37,964 bases of DNA from contig CAZRDB010000024.1 of the NCBI GenBank assembly GCA_964598695.1, forward strand, positions 1 through 37,964, written 5' to 3'. Source of the DNA: CAZRDB01 sp964598695 (lineage in GTDB: Bacteria > Armatimonadota > Zipacnadia > UBA1398). Both the position numbers and the translations under genes were made by a program. Below, one piece after another: positions 23,947-31,137 of this stretch (position 1 is the first letter of the stretch; every line of letters begins with the position of its first letter). The notes beneath the pieces are model-generated. The model searched no databases, was not told the DNA's origin, and was given only the letters and a program-made list of their open reading frames with translations.

Positions 23947-25314
23947 TCAGTGGCTCGGGTCGGCGCAGCACCGCACCCCGACGTGGTCGGACTGCTCCAC
24001 CGAGTGGCGTGGCCCACCCGTCCGGCAGTTGACGCGGTTGACTTCGCCGTTGCGAAACGAGCCACCTCGGACATCGGCGGTCGGGGTGTCGTGGCCCACG
24101 TACTCGCCGACGTTGCCGATCATATCGTAGAGGCCGTAGCCGTTCACGCATAGGGGTCTCGAGCCCACCCGCTCGGACTTCGCGGTCTCGATGTCGGCCC
24201 AGCCGATGTTGCAGGCTCCGGGAGCGGCGTCCCGGCCATAGCCGAAGAGCAGGCGATCGGGCCCGAGACAGGCCTCCTCCCACTCGTCGTTCTCGCAGGT
24301 CCGCTTGCCTTGCCCCTTGCAGTAGCCCATGTAGCCGAAGAGGTTCTGGTTGACGACGGGTGGCGCCCCGACGACGTTCGGCGCCTCGTAGATGTCGACG
24401 CAGACGCGGTCGCCCACGAGACGCATTCCGGCAGGGCACTTCGGCTCGGGCGCGGGGCAGTTGCAGTAGAGGGTCGGGACGACCTTCCGGCCCTGGGCGA
24501 GCGGGGTCTGCCGGGCGCCGGCGTCCTTGTAGACCGCGTCCGCCGTGGCCTTGATGAACGCCCACAGCTCGCTCACCTCGACCCGCCGATCCCCGCTCTC
24601 GCTGCCGGCGGCGAGCAGGCCGTCGGGCGCGTTCGAGAGGCAGAAGCCCAGGAGCGGTCGACCGAGGGCCGTCTCTGCGAGCTTCTCGCCCGGCGAGGCA
24701 GCGGAGACGAGGGTGCAGGCTTCGGCGAGCTGGGCGTAGCACTCGTTGGGCGGCGTCAGCTCCGCGGGGACGCCCTCGGGCCGGAAGGGATCCCACGGGG
24801 AGAGGTCGAGGAAGACGATCTTGCGCTCGGCCGGTACGGAGGCGACCAGGCTCGTCAGCTCCTCGAGCGGCAGCCCGCTCTCGGCGATCGTCCCCGCCTC
24901 GCACTCCGATGTGCACAGGTAGAGCTTCGGGGAGCCGTCCTCGGCCGGGAGCACGGCGGGGGTGAGGCAGAGGTAGACGAACAGCACATCCTGCGCGGCG
25001 CCGGTGGCCGCAGCGGCGAAGCACTGCCGCAGATTGCCCCGGGTGGCCTCGGAGCCGACCAGCACGCCGCACTGCTCGGCCGGGATGCCGCCGATCTCCG
25101 GGTTGAGCATCCGGTTGCCGACGGCCCAGGTGTAGAAGTCGGCCTCGATCCGGCCGGGGATGTCGTCCATGCTGTAGTTCTTGACGCCGGCGGCGATGAA
25201 CCAGCGCTTGCCCTCAGCCGCCGCCTCGTCCTGCGCCGCTGACGGCCACGCCACGCAAGCCGCGGCGACCGTCGCGCCGAACCACGCCAACCACAACGCG
25301 CTCGCTCGGGACAT
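23947..25314 (-). CDS. Exported pseudo-caspase fused to a SUMF1/formylglycine-generating-enzyme-like domain
   Basis: A 455-residue exported protein with a signal peptide of about 28 residues (...AWPSAAQ). Residues 36-180 follow the peptidase C14 (caspase/metacaspase) pattern: RWFIAAGVKNY, GGIPAEQCGVLVGSEATRGNL, DVLFVYLCLTP and KIVFLDLSPWDP. The catalytic His (normally SGHG, here CLTP 116-119) and Cys (normally DxCHSG, here DLSPWD 170-175) are both gone. Residues 285-455 form a Cys-rich SUMF1-like domain (MRLVGDRVCVDIYEAP, GLYDMIGNVGEY, VRGGSF). The Cys pair of true formylglycine-generating enzymes is absent. It is probably a binding or scaffold protein at the envelope. The start is the ATG at 25314 with AGGAGG 6 bases upstream. 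It is likely co-transcribed with the multiheme fusion. Confidence 0.85.
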   Translation of the reverse strand: MSRASALWLAWFGATVAAACVAWPSAAQDEAAAEGKRWFIAAGVKNYSMDDIPGRIEADFYTWAVGNRMLNPEIGGIPAEQCGVLVGSEATRGNLRQCFAAAATGAAQDVLFVYLCLTPAVLPAEDGSPKLYLCTSECEAGTIAESGLPLEELTSLVASVPAERKIVFLDLSPWDPFRPEGVPAELTPPNECYAQLAEACTLVSAASPGEKLAETALGRPLLGFCLSNAPDGLLAAGSESGDRRVEVSELWAFIKATADAVYKDAGARQTPLAQGRKVVPTLYCNCPAPEPKCPAGMRLVGDRVCVDIYEAPNVVGAPPVVNQNLFGYMGYCKGQGKRTCENDEWEEACLGPDRLLFGYGRDAAPGACNIGWADIETAKSERVGSRPLCVNGYGLYDMIGNVGEYVGHDTPTADVRGGSFRNGEVNRVNCRTGGPRHSVEQSDHVGVRCCADPSH

Positions 25315-25326
25315 CCGATGCCTCCT

Positions 25327-25352
25327 GGCGCCCCCTCCGGGGGTTAGACGCC
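25327..25352 (-). promoter_or_regulatory. Structured leader hairpin beside the pseudo-caspase ribosome site
   Basis: CCCCC/GGGGG arms around a 3-base loop, extended by GGCG/CGCC with a 5-base bulge, end directly at the AGGAGG ribosome site (25321-25326, minus strand). It sits in the 92-base spacer after the aldolase gene. It could attenuate read-through from the sugar operon or affect translation of the pseudo-caspase; there is no T-tract. Confidence 0.33.
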
Positions 25353-25406
25353 GGCCTGTGGCCATTGGTTCTTCGCGCGCGCGGAGTTCCGCGGGCGCCG
25401 CCGGCC

Positions 25407-26258
25407 TCAGGCCCGGCCGGTGGCGCCGAGGACCCGGAGGTGGTGGCGGCAGCGCTCGCCGAAGGCCGACGACGCCTCGCGCAGCAGGTCCCAGTAGCTG
25501 AGTGCCCGGGAGGCCGAGGCCTCGCGGACGGCATCGCCGGCGCAGTGGAACAGCTCGGTGGCGACGTTGACCTTCGCGACCCCTTCGCGGACGGCGGCCC
25601 GGAACTGCTCGGTCCCGAGGCCCGAGCCGCCGTGGAGCACGAGCGGGGTGCTCGGAACGCGGGCGGCGATCTCGCGCAGGCGTGCGACGTCGATCCGCGG
25701 CTCGGCGGCGTAGTCGCCGTGGGCGGTACCGACCGCGACCGCGAGCAGGTCGGCGCCCGACTCCGCGAGCCAGCCCGTCACCGACTCGGGGCTCGTGAAG
25801 CCCTGGCCCTTGGCTCCGAACGACTCATACTGGCTCCCGAGGCCCACGTGGCCCAGCTCGCCCTCGACGCCCACGCCCAGCGGGCGGGCCTTCTCGACCA
25901 GGGCGCGGGTGTTCGCCGCGTTCTCCTCGGGGGGGAGCGTGCTCCCATCGTACATGACATCCGAGAAGCCCAGCTCGATCGCGCGCTCGCACTGCTCGAT
26001 GTCGGTCCCGTGGTCGAGCATGAGGGAGACCGGCACCGAGCTGCCCTCGGCACGGGTGCGCGCGTAGGCGGCCAAGGCGGCGGCGCGCGGCTCGGCGACG
26101 AAGTGGGCGTAGACGCCCAGAATGAGCGGCGCGCGCTCGGCTTCCCCGGCCTCGATGGCCGCGTCGATCGTGAGGCCGTCGGTGACGCCGAGTAGGGGGA
26201 CCGCCCAGCCCTCGCGGCGCGCGGCATGGGTGATCGGGACGATGGAGACTAGCGGCAT
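25407..26258 (-). CDS. Class II ketose-bisphosphate/ketose-1-phosphate aldolase
   Basis: A 283-residue zinc-dependent aldolase of the FbaA/GatY/KbaY family that splits a ketose (bis)phosphate into dihydroxyacetone phosphate and an aldehyde. It has LMLDHGTD (79-86; Asp82, His83 zinc ligand), GFSDVMYDGS (97-106), the EGELGHVG active loop (132-139), VGTAHG (177-181; His180 zinc ligand), LHGGSG (208-213; His209 zinc ligand) and KVNVATEL (229-236). The ATG at 26258 follows GAGAAGG and overlaps the kinase gene by 10 bases. With the upstream isomerase and PfkB kinase it completes an isomerase-kinase-aldolase route. The substrate stereochemistry cannot be read from the sequence. Confidence 0.93.
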   Translation of the reverse strand: MPLVSIVPITHAARREGWAVPLLGVTDGLTIDAAIEAGEAERAPLILGVYAHFVAEPRAAALAAYARTRAEGSSVPVSLMLDHGTDIEQCERAIELGFSDVMYDGSTLPPEENAANTRALVEKARPLGVGVEGELGHVGLGSQYESFGAKGQGFTSPESVTGWLAESGADLLAVAVGTAHGDYAAEPRIDVARLREIAARVPSTPLVLHGGSGLGTEQFRAAVREGVAKVNVATELFHCAGDAVREASASRALSYWDLLREASSAFGERCRHHLRVLGATGRA

Positions 26259-27226
26259 GGTGGGCCTTCTCTCGGGAGTTCGAGCCCGCGCGCCGCAAGG
26301 AACGCCCGGGTCTCGTCGAACGTGGGGATCCCTCGCCGGCCGCCCAGTCGGGTGCACTCGAGCGCGGCGACGGCCGTGGCGAACCGCGCGACCGTGGGGA
26401 GGTCCCACCCGCGCAGCAGCCCAACGAGGTACGCGCCGTGGAAGACGTCGCCCGCGCCGGTGGTGTCGACGACCTCGACCGGGAACGCCGGGGTGTGGAA
26501 GCACTCGCCCGTTCGGGCGCTCGTGTGGCTGCCCTCGGCGCCCTCGGTCTGGACGACGATCGAGGGTCCGAGCGCGAGGAGCGCCTTGCCGGCAGCGCGC
26601 GGCTCCTCGAGCCCGGTGGCGGCGCGGCCGAAGCCGGAGCCGCAGATCAGCACATCGACCAGGGCGAGCAGCTCGCGGGTATGATCGCCGATCGCCCGGG
26701 CGTCGGTCTGGCCGCAGTCGATGCACACGCGGCCCCCGGCCTCGTGTACCCAGCGGGCCGCGGCCAGCGCGGCCGCGTGGTGAAAGCCGTCGAGGTGGAG
26801 GTAGCGCGCACGTCGGAGGTAGTCGCGGTCGAGTTCCTCCGGCGCGAGGGGATCGGCGCCGAAACCGCGCAGGCCGGAGAAGGTCCGCTCGCCCGTGGCC
26901 GCGTCGATGTAGACGATCACCACCTGGCGCTCCGGGCCCGTCCGCTCGACCATCCGGCTCGTGTCGACACCGTAGACGTGCAGGTACTCGGTCTTGCGCC
27001 GCGCCAGCTCGTCGGAGCCGACCGTTCCGACGAACCCGACCCGGGCGCCGAGCCGGGCGGCCGCGGCGCAGGCAGTGCCGACAGGGCCGCCCCCGTCCAG
27101 CTCGGCGGCCTCGACCGGGCCCGGCCGTTCCCAGGTGGGCATGGATTCCACGCGCAGCAGGATGTCGAGCGTCGCCATGCCGAGACCGATGAGGTCGAGG
27201 GGCGGTTGGGGCACGTGCAGGCTCAT
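26249..27226 (-). CDS. PfkB-family carbohydrate kinase
   Basis: A 325-residue ribokinase-type sugar kinase. The N-terminal LIGLGMATLD and GGGPVGTACAAAARLG (45-60) form the sugar-binding side. DTTGAGDVFHGA (254-265), with catalytic base Asp260 and anion hole GAGD, is the PfkB signature. By position in the operon it should phosphorylate the ketose made by the isomerase before the aldolase splits it. Its ATG overlaps the isomerase stop by 4 bases (ATGA), and its own stop overlaps the aldolase start by 10 bases, so the three are translationally coupled. Ketohexose, ketopentose and 2-keto-3-deoxy sugars are all possible substrates. Confidence 0.93.
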   Translation of the reverse strand: MSLHVPQPPLDLIGLGMATLDILLRVESMPTWERPGPVEAAELDGGGPVGTACAAAARLGARVGFVGTVGSDELARRKTEYLHVYGVDTSRMVERTGPERQVVIVYIDAATGERTFSGLRGFGADPLAPEELDRDYLRRARYLHLDGFHHAAALAAARWVHEAGGRVCIDCGQTDARAIGDHTRELLALVDVLICGSGFGRAATGLEEPRAAGKALLALGPSIVVQTEGAEGSHTSARTGECFHTPAFPVEVVDTTGAGDVFHGAYLVGLLRGWDLPTVARFATAVAALECTRLGGRRGIPTFDETRAFLAARGLELPREGPPCR

Positions 27227-28668
27227 CCCACAACCACCGGCGCGATGTCGAGGAAGGCGCAGGCGAGGTGCAGCGCCTCCGACTGGTCGCCGTGGATCAT
27301 GCTCGCGTGGTGGATGAAGCCCTCCTCGACCAGGGTGCGGTAGAGCCGGGCATGGTCCGGCACGCGGACCCACGACCAGGTGCCGGCGAGCGTTTCGTCG
27401 GACGGCACGATCTCACCCGAGGCGATCAGCATCTTCCAGCGGCCGTCGTACTCGGCGAGCCGGCAGAAGGTCACGGGGCCCGGCCGAAGCTGGAACTGGT
27501 AGAGGCCGGCCTGCGGGTCGGCGGCGGCGGCGGGGCTCTCGCCCACCATGTCGAAGCGCGAGCGCAGCGCGGTCTCCTCCGCGGCGCGCGCGAGGCAGAC
27601 CGGCGCGTTGCCGCAGTGCCAGGCGAGCAGCACGTCGGGGTCGTCGCGGTGCTGGACGGTCCAGTCGATGAAGTGCGGCGGCCACTCCTCGCCGGCCGCG
27701 CGATGCTGGGCGAGCATCGAGAGCGCGCCGAGCACATCGGTCTCGCACGCGGTGAGGAGGCCCTTGCCGGTGAGCCGTCCGAAGACGGCGCACAGGCTCA
27801 CGCCCAGGGTTCGCTGGACGGTCGACCAGCACTGGGTGGCCATCGCGGAGAGTCGGGAGCCGCGGTAGAAGCGCTCCAGCGCGATCTCGAGCGCGGCCAT
27901 CGCGCGGAGCGACTCCGAGCCGATGCTCACCGTCGCCACGGAAGCGCGCAGCTCGGAGACCGTCGCGTCGAGCGCGCCCTCCTCCCGCAGCAGCACCCGG
28001 GCATCCGCGCTGAGATCGCCCATGTCGTAGGTGAGCACGTTCTGGCCGAAGTGGCGGGCCATGGCGATCTCGTCGTACGCGACGGTCTCGAAGGGCGCGG
28101 GACGCACGCCGACCTGCCCGATCCGCGCGTTGCGGAGCCCCGCGACCACGGCGACGGCGCGGGCGAACACCTCGAACGCCCGGAGGCATGCCGGCTCCTC
28201 CGGCAGCACGATCCCGGCGAAGTGGAAGGGCAGCTTGCGCCGCAGGAGCGCGGCTGCGATCGAGAGCGTGCCGCAGTAGGAGTCGGAGACACGGGCCAGC
28301 GAGGCCCCCCCGACGGCCGGGGGCTCCTTGGTGGCGTAGAGCAGGGCGGGCACGCGCAGTTGCTCCGCGATCTTCGCGCACGACCGCTCGTCGCCGAAGT
28401 CGGTAGGACACAGGACCAGGCCGTCGACGCGGTGGTCGGCGAGGTAGGCCGCGACGATCTCGGCTTCGTCGAGGCTGTGCACGGCGCCATGGCGGGTCGC
28501 CCCGGGCAGCGAGCCAAGCGGCGCGCCCTCGGGCAGCACGGGCGGCGCGAGGATCTCCACGCCCGTCAGGCGCCCGAGCGCGCGGAGGCTGGCCTGCCGC
28601 ATCTCCTCGGTCCAGTCGGTCCACTGGAAGCGGTACGAGGGCACGAACCCGAGCCGCACGACGGACAT
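27223..28668 (-). CDS. L-fucose/L-arabinose isomerase-family protein
   Basis: A 481-residue cytosolic protein of the L-fucose isomerase-like fold, which converts aldoses to ketoses using a divalent metal. Family-like segments are VDGLVLCPTDFGDE (82-94), SDSYCGTLSIAAALLRRKLPF (starting at 128), RIGQVGVRPAPFETVAYDE (182-200) with the likely metal-binding acidic residues, and a C-terminal HASMIHGD motif. The N-terminal domain resembles the sugar-binding fold of this superfamily. The ATG at 28668 follows GAGGAGG. It is the first gene of a coupled operon with the PfkB kinase and the class II aldolase. That order matches deoxy-sugar or pentose breakdown through a ketose 1-phosphate, but the sugar is not determined. 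Confidence 0.85.
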   Translation of the reverse strand: MSVVRLGFVPSYRFQWTDWTEEMRQASLRALGRLTGVEILAPPVLPEGAPLGSLPGATRHGAVHSLDEAEIVAAYLADHRVDGLVLCPTDFGDERSCAKIAEQLRVPALLYATKEPPAVGGASLARVSDSYCGTLSIAAALLRRKLPFHFAGIVLPEEPACLRAFEVFARAVAVVAGLRNARIGQVGVRPAPFETVAYDEIAMARHFGQNVLTYDMGDLSADARVLLREEGALDATVSELRASVATVSIGSESLRAMAALEIALERFYRGSRLSAMATQCWSTVQRTLGVSLCAVFGRLTGKGLLTACETDVLGALSMLAQHRAAGEEWPPHFIDWTVQHRDDPDVLLAWHCGNAPVCLARAAEETALRSRFDMVGESPAAAADPQAGLYQFQLRPGPVTFCRLAEYDGRWKMLIASGEIVPSDETLAGTWSWVRVPDHARLYRTLVEEGFIHHASMIHGDQSEALHLACAFLDIAPVVVG

Positions 28669-28708
28669 GGCACTGCCTCCTCACCCGGCGCCCGCCCCGG
28701 TCGCCGTG

Positions 28709-28737
28709 ATGGTAGGGATTCGAGCGCAACGGCGCAA
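28709..28737 (-). promoter_or_regulatory. Probable promoter of the isomerase-kinase-aldolase operon
   Basis: On the minus strand TTGCGC (28732-28737) and TACCAT (28709-28714) are exactly 17 bases apart, about 41 bases before the ATG. Each hexamer matches the sigma-70 consensus at four of six positions. It lies just after a strong hairpin that ends the preceding unit, supporting a new transcript here. Confidence 0.45.
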
Positions 28738-28751
28738 CGCCGTACGCGAAC

Positions 28752-28778
28752 GAGCCGCGCCGGAGGTCGGCGCGGCTC
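28752..28778 (-). terminator. Strong stem-loop after the zinc-ribbon/SUMF1 gene
   Basis: GAGCCGCGCC and GGCGCGGCTC form a perfect 10-bp stem with a 7-base loop, starting 29 bases past the stop codon of the SUMF1 gene. Only GTT follows on the minus strand, so it is not a textbook U-tract terminator. Its stability and position between two units make termination likely. Confidence 0.5.
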
Positions 28779-28807
28779 TCGAGGGGTCGGTCGGATGGGG
28801 AACGAGG

Positions 28808-30100
28808 CTACCCGTCGGCGACGCAGCGGAAGCCGGCGCCCTCGCTCCGGGCCTGGGGTGGGCGGAAGAGCCGTGTGGTCGAGCGGCACAGCTCGGGCGT
28901 GCTGGCGAAGCAGCCGCCCCGCAGGACACGGTAGCGTCCGACGGAGGGTCCGGCCGGGTTCGCGGAGGGAGACTTGGCGTAGTAGGTGGGATCGAACCAG
29001 TCGGCGCACCACTCCCAGGCGTTGCCGGCCATGTCGAGCGCGCCGCACCAGGAGACGCCGGAGGCGAAGCGCCCGGCCGGCGCCAACCCGGCGCCGCCGG
29101 CGGAGCAGCGGCCGGAGGCCCAACCCGAGCCCCACGGGTAGATGCTGCCCGCGGCGCCACGGGCGGCGTACTCCCACTCGGCCTCGGTCGGGAGCCGCTT
29201 GCCGGCCCACCGTGCGTAGGCGAGGGCGTCCGACCACGAGACGAGCACGACGGGCCAGTCCCCCTTGCCGGCGGGGTAGGCGCGGCTGCCGCGATCCCAG
29301 TTGTAGGGAGAGGCCCACGGCTCGGAGGCGCAGGGCACGGCATGGCCGGTGGCGTCGACGAACTTCTTGTACTGCGCGTTGGTCACCTCGGTGCGGTCGA
29401 TGTAGAACGGCCTGAGCGCGACCGTGTGGACCGGCTTCTCGGCATCATCGCCGGCGGAGGAGCCCATCGGGAACGAGCCGCCCGCGACGCGCACCATGGT
29501 CGCGCCGTCCTTGGGCCAGACCAGCTCCTGGAAGTGCCGTCCCGCGCCGCCGCTCGCGCGGTGGCCCCCGACGCGGTGGCCCCCGACGCGGCCGCCCCCG
29601 AGCGGTATGCGGACACCGGCACGGCCGAGCGCGGAGGCGATCCGCTCCTCGCCGCGGCCGATCCACCCGTCGGGTTTCGCGCCCGCCTCGCCCGACTCGA
29701 CGGCCTCGGTGGGGAGGCCGCTCTCGAGCCCGAGCGCGGCCGACTCACTCCCGCTCTCGGTCGGGGCCGCAGAGGGGAACGACTCGGTCGTGCCGCCGGT
29801 GAGGTCCTCACTGGGCACCGGGGGCACGAGGACGGTGTGCTGCGTGGTCGGGCCCTGTCGCAGCCACTCGCGCACCATGCGGCCGTAGGCGATCCCGCCG
29901 ACAACGAGCAGGACGACGATGAGCGAGTACCACTGGCGACGACGACGCCTGCGGCGGAGCGCGAAGATGACCGGCTCCTCGCCGGACTTCATCGCGAGCC
30001 ACGACGGCGGGCGCCAGTCACCCTTGGCAAGCTCGGCGCCGCATTCGCAGCACTCCGTCGCCCACGGCGGGTTCGAGGTTGTGCAGGCGGAACAGTTCAC
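28808..30100 (-). CDS. Zinc-ribbon, single-TM protein with a SUMF1-like domain
   Basis: A 430-residue protein starting at a GTG with TAGGAG 9 bases upstream. The N-terminus is a zinc ribbon (NCSAC at 2-6, CCEC at 17-20), followed by a basic run (RRRRRRR, 49-55) and one membrane helix about 57-73. The linker (80-195) is Ser/Gly-rich and contains the repeat GRVGGHRVGGHR. Residues 195-430 are a SUMF1/formylglycine-generating-like domain: MVRVAGGSFPMGS, IDRTEVTNAQYKKFV, KRLPTEAEWEYAARG, DMAGNAWEWCADW and VLRGGCF. The first active-site Cys of true enzymes is Ser400; the second, Cys405, remains. A binding or scaffold role outside the membrane is more likely than sulfatase activation. The zinc ribbon would stay cytosolic. 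Confidence 0.85.
   Translation of the reverse strand: MNCSACTTSNPPWATECCECGAELAKGDWRPPSWLAMKSGEEPVIFALRRRRRRRQWYSLIVVLLVVGGIAYGRMVREWLRQGPTTQHTVLVPPVPSEDLTGGTTESFPSAAPTESGSESAALGLESGLPTEAVESGEAGAKPDGWIGRGEERIASALGRAGVRIPLGGGRVGGHRVGGHRASGGAGRHFQELVWPKDGATMVRVAGGSFPMGSSAGDDAEKPVHTVALRPFYIDRTEVTNAQYKKFVDATGHAVPCASEPWASPYNWDRGSRAYPAGKGDWPVVLVSWSDALAYARWAGKRLPTEAEWEYAARGAAGSIYPWGSGWASGRCSAGGAGLAPAGRFASGVSWCGALDMAGNAWEWCADWFDPTYYAKSPSANPAGPSVGRYRVLRGGCFASTPELCRSTTRLFRPPQARSEGAGFRCVADG
29555..29599. repeat. Three tandem 15-bp units inside the SUMF1 gene linker
   Basis: The 15-base unit GACGCGGTGGCCCCC occurs perfectly once, with a nearly identical copy before it and a diverged copy (GACGCGGCCGCCCCC) after it. 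It keeps the frame and encodes the Gly-His-Arg-Val-Gly repeats of the flexible linker. Copy-number slippage would change linker length without a frameshift. Confidence 0.7.
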
Positions 30101-30181
30101 GGTCCACCGCTCCTAGGCTGTGGGGTCTACTCCCTACAACCTCGGAGCGCGCCGATGGTTCACCGTCCTGGTCGCGCGCGC

Positions 30182-31099
30182 CTAACCCTCCTCGGGGAAT
30201 GCCTCGGCAAGCGCCGCGCGGATCTTCTCGGCCTCGACCTTCACGCCCTCGCGCGGTGGCGCCTTGCCCTCGTACTCGATCGAGATGAAGCCGCGGTAGC
30301 CGACCTCCTCGAGGAGGCCCACGATGCGGCCCCAGTCCGGCGCCTGGGACGGCTGCCCCGCCGGCGTGACGACCACCTTGGCATGCACGTTGGCCGCGTA
30401 CGGAGCGATGCGGGCCATCGCCCCGTAGGGGTCCTCGGTGTGGAAGTTGCCGGTGTCGAGATTGGCCGCCAGCCAGGGCGAATCGACACGGTCGAGGATG
30501 TCGAGCATCCCCTCGGGCGTGGCGACCACGCCGCCGTGGTTCTCGAGGACCATCTTGACGCCGGCCGCCTCGGCGGCCGGGAGGCACTCGTGGATACAGG
30601 CCACGACGCCGTCGCGCGCCTCCTGCTCGCTTCGGTCCTTGGGGGTCGAGCCGGCGAAGATCCGCATGACCGGGGCTCCGAGCACCTGGTAGCGCGCGAG
30701 CCAGGTCCGGATCGTCTCGATCACCGGCATCTTCTCCGCCGGCGTCCCGGTGAGATCGCCACCGATCGCGCCCCCGCTGATGAGGAGGCCCAGCTCGGCG
30801 CACCGATCGACCAGGCGCTGAAGGAAGTCCGCCTCGACCGTCTCCGGGAAGTAGTACGACGTCAGTTCGACGCCGTCGAGCCCGATCTCGGCGCAGTAGT
30901 CGAGGAAGCCGAAGAGGTCGATCTCGGGCGGCTTGGCGGTCAGCAGGTCGCGCAGCGAGTAGGCGCAGGAGCCGAGCCGGATCCGGGACGGCACGTCGCC
31001 GGGCCACAGCCGCGGCACGGCCGCGGCGCGCCCAGCCACCGCCATGCCGGCCAGCGCGCCGCCGGCCATCGCGAGGAACCCTCGCCGTGTGCAATCCAT
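30182..31099 (-). CDS. Tat-exported xylose isomerase-like TIM-barrel protein
   Basis: A 305-residue protein with a twin-arginine signal (TRRGFLAMAGGALAGMAVAG, from residue 4; Arg5-Arg6), so it is exported folded. The mature part is a TIM barrel of the AP-endonuclease-2/sugar isomerase superfamily. Likely metal and catalytic residues lie in LENHGG (Glu186), NLDTGNF (Asp215), VHAKV (His239) and IEYEG (Glu275, Glu277). An exported version of this normally cytosolic fold is common in Planctomycetes-like bacteria but poorly characterised. GAGGGAG lies about 12 bases before the ATG. It sits 38 bases after the DUF2723 gene and 81 before the zinc-ribbon/SUMF1 gene, so the three may form one unit. The substrate is unknown. 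Confidence 0.87.
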   Translation of the reverse strand: MDCTRRGFLAMAGGALAGMAVAGRAAAVPRLWPGDVPSRIRLGSCAYSLRDLLTAKPPEIDLFGFLDYCAEIGLDGVELTSYYFPETVEADFLQRLVDRCAELGLLISGGAIGGDLTGTPAEKMPVIETIRTWLARYQVLGAPVMRIFAGSTPKDRSEQEARDGVVACIHECLPAAEAAGVKMVLENHGGVVATPEGMLDILDRVDSPWLAANLDTGNFHTEDPYGAMARIAPYAANVHAKVVVTPAGQPSQAPDWGRIVGLLEEVGYRGFISIEYEGKAPPREGVKVEAEKIRAALAEAFPEEG

Positions 31100-31137
31100 C
31101 GTGTACGCACTCCCTCTCCGCGGTTCGTCCGCAGCTC

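Noticed and set aside
20317..24153. A 1278-codon plus-strand open frame antisense to the cytochrome fusion
   Set aside because: Its composition is that of a GC-rich shadow frame; the minus strand carries a signal peptide, heme motifs and a duplicated domain.
23947..25314. Active metacaspase or sulfatase-activating enzyme
   Set aside because: The catalytic His and Cys of the caspase part and the Cys pair of the FGE part are absent.
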